From positions 1-56,958 of the forward strand of contig CALDYP010000020.1 in the NCBI GenBank assembly GCA_937944445.1: 56,958 bases of DNA. The letters are read 5' to 3'. This DNA comes from an uncultured Anaerolineae bacterium. GTDB taxonomy: Bacteria > Chloroflexota > Anaerolineae > Aggregatilineales > Phototrophicaceae. Below are positions 34,471 to 41,948 of the stretch, piece by piece. Each line of letters begins with the position of its first letter. Position 1 is the first letter of the stretch. The notes under the pieces are model-generated. The model was not told the DNA's origin. It made no database searches and saw only the letters and a program-made list of their open reading frames with translations. Made by a program: the position numbers and the translations under genes.

Positions 34471-34950
34471 GTGCAGATCATCAAGCGCGACCTGAACCAG
34501 CGCGAGACGCTGCGCTACCGCGGCGAGCTAACCTACCGCGACGCCACCAGCGCCTGCGTCCACGCGCGCTTTGCCTTCCCCACGCGCGATCTAGGCTACC
34601 TGCTGCTCAAAGAGGGCGATCTGTTCATCGAGTGGTTCTACACCGACCGCTGGTACAATGTGTTCTTGATCTACGACGTGGACGATGGGCACTTCAAAGG
34701 GGCGTACTGCAACTTCACCCTGCCGGCCGTCATCACGGAGGGCGCGATCTACTGGGACGACCTCGCGCTGGATTTGTGGGTGAACCCGCTGGGGCAGACG
34801 CAGCTTCTCGACGAGGATGAGTACGCCGCGCTGGGGTTAGACGCGGCGACAGCGCAGGCCGTGCAGGCCGCCCAACAGCAGCTCCGCAGCGAAATTGACC
34901 GTCGCCGCCCCCCGTTCGACGCGCTGGCGGCTACTTCCCCGGGCGTATGA
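34471..34950 (+). CDS. DUF402 domain protein
   Basis: A 159-residue protein starting with GTG one base after the thiN stop, so coupled to it. The DUF402 core is seen in 'VHARFAFPTRDLGYLLLKEGDLFIEWFYTDRWYNVFLIYDVDDGHFKGAYCNFTLPAVIT' and 'IYWDDLALDLWVNPLGQTQLLDEDEYAALGL'. Family members include nucleoside tri-/diphosphatases such as Staphylococcus Sa1684/YgaC and part of RNase FAU-1. The acidic residues of the WDDLALDLWV stretch fit the metal-binding set. A nucleotide phosphatase role is likely but not provable here. The 3' end overlaps the opposing UspA gene by 20 bp. Confidence 0.8.
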   Translation: MQIIKRDLNQRETLRYRGELTYRDATSACVHARFAFPTRDLGYLLLKEGDLFIEWFYTDRWYNVFLIYDVDDGHFKGAYCNFTLPAVITEGAIYWDDLALDLWVNPLGQTQLLDEDEYAALGLDAATAQAVQAAQQQLRSEIDRRRPPFDALAATSPGV

Positions 34951-35380
34951 TCATCACGGGCACGTCCACACGGTGGATGACCTCATTCGCGACACTGCCG
35001 AACAGCAACCGCGCTAGGCCGGTGTAGCCGTGGCTGGTCATCACGACCAAATCGGCGTCTTCAAACGCGATGTACTCACACACCAAGTCCGCCGCGTTGA
35101 CGCCTTCCACCCACTGCACGCGGCAGTTGATCCCTTGATCGCGCAGTTCATTGCGCAGGCTGATGAACTTCTGCTTGCTGGCGTCGCGCGCGGCCTGAAG
35201 CTGCTGATCCTGCCCCGCGATGGCGATCACATCCATGAATTCGTGCGCAGGCGGACGGAACACGTGCAGCAGGATTACCTCGCTGTCGTTGGCGCGCGCG
35301 ATGTCAATCGCATGCGGCAGCGCGGCCTCGCTCCAACCGCTGCCGTCCAACGGCACGACAATTTTCTTGTAGCGTGACAT
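34931..35380 (-). CDS. universal stress protein UspA family
   Basis: A 149-residue Usp domain protein. It opens with 'KKIVVPLDGSGWSEAALPHAIDIA' and ends with 'VMTSHGYTGLARLLFGSVANEVIHRVDVPVMII', which holds the G-x2-G-x9-G-S nucleotide loop of the ATP-binding Usp class. It is a dimeric cytoplasmic protein by family. It is divergent from the BCD/PucC transporter; a TATAGT-like -10 for it may lie at about 35412-35417. Confidence 0.9.
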   Translation of the reverse strand: MSRYKKIVVPLDGSGWSEAALPHAIDIARANDSEVILLHVFRPPAHEFMDVIAIAGQDQQLQAARDASKQKFISLRNELRDQGINCRVQWVEGVNAADLVCEYIAFEDADLVVMTSHGYTGLARLLFGSVANEVIHRVDVPVMIIRPGK

Positions 35381-35446
35381 AGGTCTTGCCCTCCGATTTT
35401 CCCCACCCGACTATAACACTAGACCAACTGAAACGCTCATGAGAGT

Positions 35447-35484
35447 TGTCAAGGTTGACAGATAACAAATCGCACTCGTATAAT
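35447..35484 (+). promoter_or_regulatory. near-consensus promoter with palindrome, BCD/PucC gene
   Basis: TTGACA (35455-35460) and TATAAT (35479-35484) are both perfect hexamers, 18 bases apart. The -35 is also the right arm of a palindrome, TGTCAA-GG-TTGACA (35447-35460), so a repressor or activator bound there would touch the -35 directly. The start codon follows 37 bases after the -10. Confidence 0.75.
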
Positions 35485-35521
35485 CTCACAAAATCTACAG
35501 AATTCTGTGTAAAGGTATATA

Positions 35522-36952
35522 ATGGCTGAGATTCCTGTAGGGGTGAGTGTGGACACGGTAGACGACAAGCCAAAGGGCAATCTGACAATGGCGGCCAACC
35601 TCAAGCTGGCCATTTTTCATCTGGGCAGCGGCATGGCTGACGTGCTGACGACGGGCGTCTGGAACCGCATCATGGTGACGGATCTCAAGTTCGCGGCGAC
35701 GCCGATTGCCTTGCTGGTGGCGCTGCGTTACTTCCTCGCGCCGTTGGGCGTGTGGGCCGGGCGCATGAGCGACACGCAGACGCTGTTCGGCTTTCGGCGC
35801 ATGTTCTGGATCGGCTTGGGGCGCGGCCTGATGGTGGCCAGCACGTTCATCCTCGGCTTTACCACGGTCGACATCGCGCGCGAGGGCCTCGATGGGCAGG
35901 CCTACCCGCTGCAATGGGCGCTGTTGATCTTATCGTTCTTGATGTTCAGCTTTGGCACGGCCATCAGCGGCACGACCTTCCTCGCGTTGGTGTATGACCG
36001 CTCGCCGGAGCATCAGCGCGGGCGCGCGGTGGGCATCGTGTGGACGTTCCTGCTGCTGGGCTACACCTTTGCCGGCATCTTGTTCGGGGCGCTGCTGCCC
36101 TCCAACGGCGAGAGCAACCGCCTACTCTACAGCATCGACGCGCTGCAAACGCTGTTTATCGTGGCAGCGGTGCTGTGCGCTGTGATCTGGTTCATCAGCA
36201 TGTTCGGCGAGGAAACGCGCCAGAGCAGCGCCGCCGCGGTGGCTGCGCACGTTCAAGACAAGGAGAAGCCGCGCAGCCTGAAGCAGGACTTGCGCCTCGT
36301 GTGGGTCAGTCGGTCGATGCGCTTTTTCATGTTCTACTTGGCGCTGTCAATGTTCTTCGCCTTCTCGCAGGATTTGATCTTGGAGCCGTTCGCGGGGGAT
36401 GTGTTCGCCATGCCAGCGAGCGTCACCAACCGCTTCTCGGCCTATTGGGGCACGACGGCCATCGTGGGGACGCTGTTCTTCATCTGGTACTCGCGCAAGG
36501 ACAAGCGCCTGACCAACCAAGTGATGTCGCAGATCGGCATGGGCTTCCTCGCGTTGACATTTGGGCTGCTGGCGTTCTCGTCGTTCATGGAGATTCGCCA
36601 GCTTGTCACACCGTCGCTCATCCTGCTGGGCGTGGGGCTGGGCATCTGGAACGTGGGCACGCTGGGCTTGATGATGGACATGAGTCCGCTGGGGCGCGCA
36701 GGGACGTTCCTCGGCTTCTGGACGTTAGTCGTGACCTTCTCGCGCGGGTTTGGGACGGCCTTCGGCGGCATCGCGCGCGACGTCTTCCTGTTCCTGACGG
36801 ACTCAAAAGCGCTGACCTACGGGCTGGCGTTCAGCGTCGGCCTTGTTGGGCTGCTCATCGGCATGGCGTGCCTGACGCAGATCAACATGGCGCAGTACAA
36901 ACGCGACGAACAAGCCGACACCGCGGCCGTGCTCGCAGGCGCGATGGATTAG
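35522..36952 (+). CDS. BCD (PucC/LhaA) family MFS transporter
   Basis: A 476-residue, 12-helix MFS protein. The opening 'LKLAIFHLGSGMADVLTTGVWNRIMVTDLKFAATPIALLVALRYFLAPLGVWAGRMSDTQTLFGFRRMFWIGLGRGLMV' region is diagnostic of the PucC/BCD family. The characteristic first-half block and 'SRGFGTAFGGIARDVFLF' at the end both fit. Family members assist assembly or pigment loading of light-harvesting complexes in anoxygenic phototrophs and cyanobacteria. AAAGG lies six bases before the ATG. No bch, puf or csm genes are in this window, so the phototrophic role is an inference. A strong terminator follows at 37024. Confidence 0.87.
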   Translation: MAEIPVGVSVDTVDDKPKGNLTMAANLKLAIFHLGSGMADVLTTGVWNRIMVTDLKFAATPIALLVALRYFLAPLGVWAGRMSDTQTLFGFRRMFWIGLGRGLMVASTFILGFTTVDIAREGLDGQAYPLQWALLILSFLMFSFGTAISGTTFLALVYDRSPEHQRGRAVGIVWTFLLLGYTFAGILFGALLPSNGESNRLLYSIDALQTLFIVAAVLCAVIWFISMFGEETRQSSAAAVAAHVQDKEKPRSLKQDLRLVWVSRSMRFFMFYLALSMFFAFSQDLILEPFAGDVFAMPASVTNRFSAYWGTTAIVGTLFFIWYSRKDKRLTNQVMSQIGMGFLALTFGLLAFSSFMEIRQLVTPSLILLGVGLGIWNVGTLGLMMDMSPLGRAGTFLGFWTLVVTFSRGFGTAFGGIARDVFLFLTDSKALTYGLAFSVGLVGLLIGMACLTQINMAQYKRDEQADTAAVLAGAMD

Positions 36953-36981
36953 CGGTCTCATTCCACCTTTCATCCCCTTGC

Positions 36982-36997
36982 ACGCGACCTGTCGCGT
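36982..36997. repeat. short extragenic palindrome
   Basis: ACGCGAC (36982-36988) and GTCGCGT (36991-36997) are inversely repeated with a 2-base centre, 30 bp after the BCD/PucC stop. It is similar in style to the palindromes at 13635 and 16734. Confidence 0.4.
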
Positions 36998-37023
36998 CCC
37001 CATCTCTATATCCGCCGCCTGTA

Positions 37024-37051
37024 TGGACAGGGCCTGCCCTGTCCATTTTTT
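37024..37051 (+). terminator. rho-independent terminator of the BCD/PucC gene
   Basis: TGGACAGGG and CCCTGTCCA form a 9-bp perfect stem around CCTG (37024-37045), followed directly by six T residues. It is the clearest intrinsic terminator in the window. Confidence 0.8.
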
Positions 37052-37093
37052 CGATTTGCGCATACGCCAATTTTCGATTCGCACACACGCCAA
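37048..37093 (+). repeat. two tandem 23-bp repeats
   Basis: Two head-to-tail 23-bp units occupy 37048-37070 and 37071-37093. Each starts TTTTCGATT and ends CACGCCAA or TACGCCAA, and the two differ at only a few positions. They begin inside the terminator T-run and lie before the PBP gene. Function unknown; they could be paired protein-binding sites. Confidence 0.55.
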
Positions 37094-37213
37094 CCCTCGA
37101 CTTGGGGGATCAGGCCCCACAGCCGCCCCACCCACCCGCGGTCAAACTTCAGCCTATTCACGCGCTGGCTGTGTCCCTATAGTTGAACCACCACAGCAAG
37201 CGGAGGTTGCAGG

Positions 37214-39448
37214 GTGCAACGATTGACACGCTGGCTGGCATGGTGGCTGCTGCTGCCCCTCGTGGCAGGGTGCAGCGCGCTCACCTCGAACGCGCCAGCT
37301 ATCCCCCTTTTCAACATGAACGCGCCCGACGAGGTCGCGCGCAGCTTCCTCGACGCATGGAACGTCGGCGACTTGGGCGCGATGTACAACCTGCTGGCGG
37401 CGCGCTCGCGTGAGCTGTACCCGTTAGAGCGCTTCCAGAACCGCTACACCGTCACCGCTGAGACGGTCGGCTTGACGGGCGTCACCTATCGCATCCACAG
37501 CACCCTGCGACAGGGCACGACTGCCGCCGTCAGCTATGATCTGACGCTGCTCTCGTCTACGTTCGGCAGCATCGACGACCCCAATCGCACGCTCTACCTC
37601 GTCGAGGAAGGCGGAAGCTGGCGTGTGGCGTGGTCGACGATGGACATCCTCAACGGCATGGCGGAGGACGTGCGCCTCGTCGTCAGCAGCGCGCTGCCGC
37701 GCCGCGCCAACCTCTACGACCGCAACGGCAACCCCCTCGTGGAGCAAGACCGCCCGATCAAGTGGATCGCTGTCGTCAAGCAAGACATGCCCAACCAAGA
37801 GGCCTGCCTCCAACTGCTGGCGCGGCTGCTGCTGCGCCCCGTGCCGCAACTTCGGCAGTACTTCAACCAATACAACCCCGACACGCTCTTCCACGTGGGT
37901 GAGCTGGACGTAGAGGTGTTCAACGCCAATCAAGACGAGCTGAACCGCGTCTGCGCGCTCGACGCAGGCGGGTTCAGGAGCGGGGAGTACACCTCGCGCC
38001 ATTACGTCGGGCAGGGGGCGATGACCCACGTCACCGGCTACATCGGCAGCGTGCCGCTGGAGCAAGTGGAGGCCTACCGCGCCCGCGGCTACGCCGAGAC
38101 CGACCTTGTCGGGCTGGCGGGGATTGAAGCGGCCTTCCAAGATACGCTGGCCGGCAAGCCGACGCGCGTGCTGCGCTTGGTAGAGCCGGGCGGGCGCGTC
38201 ATCCGCGAGTTGGGCGGCAGCGCCGGCGCAGACCCGATGCCGATCCAGCTCACGATTGACCGTGACTTGCAGATCGCCGTGGCGCGCGCCTTGAACGACG
38301 CCTTCAACTACGCCGAGATCAACTGGGCGAGCGTCTCGACCGGAGCAGCGGCCGTCGTGATTGACGTGCGCACCGGCGAGATCCTCGCCCTGCAGAGCTA
38401 CCCGACCTTCGACCCGAACCTCTTCAACCGCAACAGCAGCTACACCAACGCGCTGCCGCTGATTGCCCAACTCAACACCGACCGGCGCACGCCGCTCTCG
38501 AACAAGGCCATTTCGCAGCAGTACGCCCCCGGCTCGATCTACAAGCTGCTGACGGCCATCGCCGTGACAGATGAGGGCATCTGGCCGCCAGATCGCATCT
38601 TCGACTGCACGCTGACGTGGCGCGGGCAAGAGCGCTTCGGCGATGCGCGCCCGTTTCGGCAGGATTGGCGCGTAGCCGACGAGATGCCAGCCGCGGGGCC
38701 AGTCAACACTGCCGAGGCCATCGCTACCTCGTGCAACCCCTTCTTCTGGGAGACGGGGGCGCTGCTCTACCAGCAAGACCGCAGCGCCCTAGCGCGCTAC
38801 AGCGAGATGTTCGGCTTAGGGCGGCGCGTTGGATTGCAAGTGCTGGGGCCGGAGGCGGCCGGCAACAACGCCTCGCCCAACAACCCCACCTCAGCTATCA
38901 ACAACGCCATCGGTCAGGGCGATGTCCAAGTGAACCCGTTGCAATTTGCGCTGGCGGTTGCGGCCATCGCCAACCGCGGCAGCCTCTACAGCCCGCTGCT
39001 CGTGCGGCAGGTGGGCGGCTTCGACGGCACGCCCGTTCAGCAGCGCAACGAGCCGCAGCTGCGCGCGACGATCACCTTGTCTGACCTCGTGTGGGACACC
39101 GTGCAGGAAGGGATGTGCCTCGCCGTGACACACCCCACACTCGGGACGGCGCGCGGCGCGCTCGGTGATGCCCCCTACACGAGCTGCGGTAAGACCGGAA
39201 CCGCCGAGACGGGCAGCCGTGGCAGCAACAGCCCGCCGCACGGGTGGTTCGTGTCGTTCAGCCCCGCCGACGACCCGCAGATTGCCACCGTCGTAATCGT
39301 GACGAACGGGCGCGAGGGCAGCGAGACCGCTGCCCCCATCACTCGGCGCATCCTCGACTTCTACTACAACGCGCCCGCCGCGCCCTTCCCGCGCTGGTGG
39401 GAGGGCAACTACATCCCTGTGCCATCGCCGGAGGGCGTCTTTGGCTAG
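37214..39448 (+). CDS. lipoprotein class B penicillin-binding protein
   Basis: A 744-residue D,D-transpeptidase. It starts with a lipoprotein signal ending in the lipobox LVAGC, so it is lipid-anchored instead of carrying the usual membrane helix. An NTF2-like (MecA_N-type) domain (~35-150) and a PBP dimerisation domain precede the transpeptidase domain. Catalytic motifs are complete: S-I-Y-K with Ser441, S-C-N at Ser506 and K-T-G at Lys660. The architecture resembles PBP2a/PBP3-type enzymes, some of which have low beta-lactam affinity; resistance is not implied by sequence alone. Two cysteines flank the active-site motifs ('SCN', 'SCGKTG'). It begins with GTG 37214 after the terminator of the upstream gene. 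Confidence 0.9.
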   Translation: MQRLTRWLAWWLLLPLVAGCSALTSNAPAIPLFNMNAPDEVARSFLDAWNVGDLGAMYNLLAARSRELYPLERFQNRYTVTAETVGLTGVTYRIHSTLRQGTTAAVSYDLTLLSSTFGSIDDPNRTLYLVEEGGSWRVAWSTMDILNGMAEDVRLVVSSALPRRANLYDRNGNPLVEQDRPIKWIAVVKQDMPNQEACLQLLARLLLRPVPQLRQYFNQYNPDTLFHVGELDVEVFNANQDELNRVCALDAGGFRSGEYTSRHYVGQGAMTHVTGYIGSVPLEQVEAYRARGYAETDLVGLAGIEAAFQDTLAGKPTRVLRLVEPGGRVIRELGGSAGADPMPIQLTIDRDLQIAVARALNDAFNYAEINWASVSTGAAAVVIDVRTGEILALQSYPTFDPNLFNRNSSYTNALPLIAQLNTDRRTPLSNKAISQQYAPGSIYKLLTAIAVTDEGIWPPDRIFDCTLTWRGQERFGDARPFRQDWRVADEMPAAGPVNTAEAIATSCNPFFWETGALLYQQDRSALARYSEMFGLGRRVGLQVLGPEAAGNNASPNNPTSAINNAIGQGDVQVNPLQFALAVAAIANRGSLYSPLLVRQVGGFDGTPVQQRNEPQLRATITLSDLVWDTVQEGMCLAVTHPTLGTARGALGDAPYTSCGKTGTAETGSRGSNSPPHGWFVSFSPADDPQIATVVIVTNGREGSETAAPITRRILDFYYNAPAAPFPRWWEGNYIPVPSPEGVFG

Positions 39449-39460
39449 ACAGCGGCGTGC

Positions 39461-40573
39461 CTAGCTGCGGCAGACGTAGCTCGCGCGCAGCTGCCCCGTG
39501 TAGCCGCCGTTGGCGTGGCTGATGAGGACGGTGTAGGTTCCTTCCTCGGTGATGGCGAGGTCGCTGATGAGCGAATCCAGCTCGAAGCGCCCCAGCCCAA
39601 AGTCGTCGTCGCCCGCGACGGCCCGCCCCTGCGGATCCAGCACGGCGATGAGCGCGTCCACGCCGACCTCGTTCACGTCCACGACGCGGATCGTCGCGCG
39701 GCTGCCGACGGGGCAGGTCATCGGCATCTCATCGACGACGCCGTAATCCATCTCAGAGATGCCGCCGTTCTCGATTTGGGCGCGCTGACGTGTCGTGTCC
39801 TCCAGCAGGGTGATACGCCGCAGGAAGTCCTCGCCTGCGCCGATGATGTTGCCCTGCTGGCGGTAGACGATGCCGCGCAGCAGGTAGAGGTCGTGCATGT
39901 CCTCGAAGAAATCCATGCCGAGCGTCGCATCGCGCGCGGCGGCTTCAAGGTCGCCCTCGGCGAAGCTCACCAGCCCGCGCATGTAGTAGGCGTAGGCCTT
40001 CAGGATGTCGTCGCCGCTGATGATCTCCAGTGCTTCGTTGAAGGCGCGGCGCGCCGCGGTGGTGTTATTCTGAAGGTAGGCATCGACGCCGCGTGCCATC
40101 AGATCATAGCTGCGAGCGCGGTCGCGGTTCCCCAAGCCGTTGTAGACGCGCGCCAGCGCCGCGTAGCCCTCAGCGTAGCGCGGGTTGAGGTCGATGGAGG
40201 CTTGATAGTCGTTCAGGGCGTCGTCCGCCTGCCCCATCGAGAGGAACACATCTCCGCGCGCGAGGAAGAACGACCATTGATAGGGCTGAAGGCTGATCGC
40301 GCGGGTGAAGTCGTCGAGCGCGAGCGTCGGGCGCGCCAGCGCTTGATACGAGAAACCGCGCAGGAAGTAGCCCTCGGCGTTATCAGGATAGGTGAGCAGC
40401 ATGCGGCTGAGCGTCTCGACCGCCAGCCCATAATCCCCGTTGAGGAACTCTTGCAGCGCTTGTTCGATGTATTCGTCTTGCGTTAGAGGGGCGGGGGTGT
40501 CTTCCTCAAAAGCCCAAACGGGCACTGCCAACATCATGCACAGAATTACCATCCACCAGAGCCGCTTGTTCAT
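39461..40573 (-). CDS. secreted TPR-repeat protein with C-terminal PPC-like domain
   Basis: A 370-residue exported protein with signal peptide MNKRLWWMVILCMMLAVPVWA. Residues ~30-270 are tetratricopeptide repeats, such as 'AEGYFLRGFSYQALARPTLALDDFTRAISLQP' and 'AEGYAALARVYNGLGNRDRARSYDLM'. The last ~90 residues ('VGSRATIRVVDVNEVGVDALIAVLDPQGRAVAGDDDFG... GTYTVLISHANGGYTGQLRASYVC') resemble pre-peptidase C-terminal beta-sandwich domains. TPRs mediate protein binding, so an extracytoplasmic scaffold role is plausible. It faces the PBP gene tail to tail with a 12-bp gap. Confidence 0.83.
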   Translation of the reverse strand: MNKRLWWMVILCMMLAVPVWAFEEDTPAPLTQDEYIEQALQEFLNGDYGLAVETLSRMLLTYPDNAEGYFLRGFSYQALARPTLALDDFTRAISLQPYQWSFFLARGDVFLSMGQADDALNDYQASIDLNPRYAEGYAALARVYNGLGNRDRARSYDLMARGVDAYLQNNTTAARRAFNEALEIISGDDILKAYAYYMRGLVSFAEGDLEAAARDATLGMDFFEDMHDLYLLRGIVYRQQGNIIGAGEDFLRRITLLEDTTRQRAQIENGGISEMDYGVVDEMPMTCPVGSRATIRVVDVNEVGVDALIAVLDPQGRAVAGDDDFGLGRFELDSLISDLAITEEGTYTVLISHANGGYTGQLRASYVCRS

Positions 40574-40708
40574 ACTTTGTCCTTGTTATCGCTGCTGTTG
40601 ACGCTATCACCATATCATGAATTGGGCGGTGCTGGCAACGGGAGCAGCGAAAGCAGCCGCACACGGTAGAGGCACGGCGCGCCCCAATGCAGCGCTGCGC
40701 GCTTAACC

Positions 40709-40737
40709 TTTAACCGAATGGGCCGCGCAGTTATAAT
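40709..40737 (+). promoter_or_regulatory. promoter of tsaE
   Basis: TTTAAC (40709-40714) and TATAAT (40732-40737) are 17 bases apart, with the start codon 34 bases after the -10. The -35 is weak, the -10 perfect. Confidence 0.55.
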
Positions 40738-40770
40738 GTCAGATGTTTTATTGACTCACAGGACGCCGCC

Positions 40771-41271
40771 TTGCCAATCATCCGAGAGAGTGAACTCGAC
40801 ATCGTCAGCTACAGCGCCGACCAAACACGGGCGCTGGGGATGCGGCTGGGCGCGCTGCTGCGCAAGGGCGACATCATCTGCCTAATTGGCGACATGGGCG
40901 CGGGCAAAACCGTTTTTACCAGCGGTCTCGGCCTCGGCTGGGGGGCTACCACCCCCATCACTAGCCCCACCTTCAACCTCGTGCATCAGCACCGCCGTGC
41001 GTCAGATCGCACCGTCTTGTATCACCTCGACTGCTACCGGCTGCGCGGCGCTCAAGACGCAGACAGCATTGGCCTTGACGACATCCTCGACAGTGAAGGC
41101 GTAGTCGTGCTGGAATGGGCTGAGCGCATCGAAACGGCCTTGCCCAAAGAACATCTGTGGATTGAAATCCGCGTGCGCGAGGAGAACCGCCGCAACTTGT
41201 TGATCGAAGCGGTCGGCGCGCGCTATCAAACCCTGCTGGACGAGTTTCGCGCCAGCCTCACAAGGATGTAA
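40771..41271 (+). CDS. tsaE: tRNA threonylcarbamoyladenosine biosynthesis ATPase TsaE
   Basis: A 166-residue P-loop ATPase of the t6A tRNA modification complex (TsaBDE). The Walker A is 'GDMGAGKTVFTSGLGLGWG', followed by 'ITSPTFNLVHQH', 'LYHLDCYRL' and 'GVVVLEWAERI', all TsaE hallmarks. The start is a TTG at 40771 with AGGA about seven bases upstream; no ATG fits. It is followed after 8 bp by tsaB, so the two t6A genes form one transcript. Confidence 0.93.
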   Translation: MPIIRESELDIVSYSADQTRALGMRLGALLRKGDIICLIGDMGAGKTVFTSGLGLGWGATTPITSPTFNLVHQHRRASDRTVLYHLDCYRLRGAQDADSIGLDDILDSEGVVVLEWAERIETALPKEHLWIEIRVREENRRNLLIEAVGARYQTLLDEFRASLTRM

Positions 41272-41279
41272 CGTCATTC

Positions 41280-41948
41280 ATGGTGCTCATTGCGATCGAC
41301 ACGGCCACTAAAGCGCTCGGTTTGGCTTTCTACGACGGCAAAACGCTGCTGGCTGAACAGATGTGGGTGGCGAGCAACCAGCACAACCTGCTGCTTGCGC
41401 CCGCCATTCAGGCTACCCTCGCCACGCTTGAACTCGCCCCGCAGCAGCTCAGCGCGGTGGCGGTGGCCAACGGCCCCGGGTCGTATACCGGCCTGCGCAT
41501 CGGCATCGCGCTGGCCAAAGGGCTGGCCGCTGCCCGCCGCATCCCGCTCATTGGGGTCAGCACGCTGGACATACTGGCCGTGCCGCAGCCCGTGAGCACC
41601 AAGTTTCATCTGCTGTGTGTGGTGCAGGCTGGGCGCGGGCGCATCATCGCCAGCCAATACGTGACGCGCAAGGGCCAATGGGTCGTCGACACGGCCCCCG
41701 CGATCACCGATTGGGCGGCGCTGCTGCCAACCTTGAGCGTGCCGACCCTCATCACTGGTGAGATCGACGAAGAAGGCAGCGCGCAAATCGCCGCGCAGAA
41801 CAACGATTCGCTGGTAGTGGTGACGCCTGCGCTGCGGGCGCGCCGCCCCGGAATCCTCGCCGAGGAGGCATGGCGGCGCTGGCAAGCCCACCCCGACCAT
41901 GACTATTCAGTAAACAGCGTGATGCCACTTTACCTACAAACGCCATGA
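41280..41948 (+). CDS. tsaB: t6A biosynthesis protein TsaB
   Basis: A 222-residue ASKHA-fold protein. 'LIAIDTATKALGLAFYDGKTLLAE' and 'VAVANGPGSYTGLRIGIALAKGLA' are the classic TsaB signatures. It scaffolds the TsaD-TsaE complex that adds threonylcarbamoyl to A37 of ANN-decoding tRNAs. The C-terminal half is diverged, as is usual. TsaD is not in this window. The stop overlaps the GT4 start by 4 bp (ATGA). Confidence 0.93.
   Translation: MVLIAIDTATKALGLAFYDGKTLLAEQMWVASNQHNLLLAPAIQATLATLELAPQQLSAVAVANGPGSYTGLRIGIALAKGLAAARRIPLIGVSTLDILAVPQPVSTKFHLLCVVQAGRGRIIASQYVTRKGQWVVDTAPAITDWAALLPTLSVPTLITGEIDEEGSAQIAAQNNDSLVVVTPALRARRPGILAEEAWRRWQAHPDHDYSVNSVMPLYLQTP

Noticed and set aside
35447-35460. 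Possible PpsR/CrtJ site at the BCD/PucC promoter
   Set aside because: The known motif is TGT-N12-ACA; here the spacing is N8, so I report only a generic palindrome.
35522-36952. A phototrophy gene cluster
   Set aside because: Only the BCD/PucC-type transporter is present; no reaction-centre, chlorosome or bacteriochlorophyll gene is in the window.
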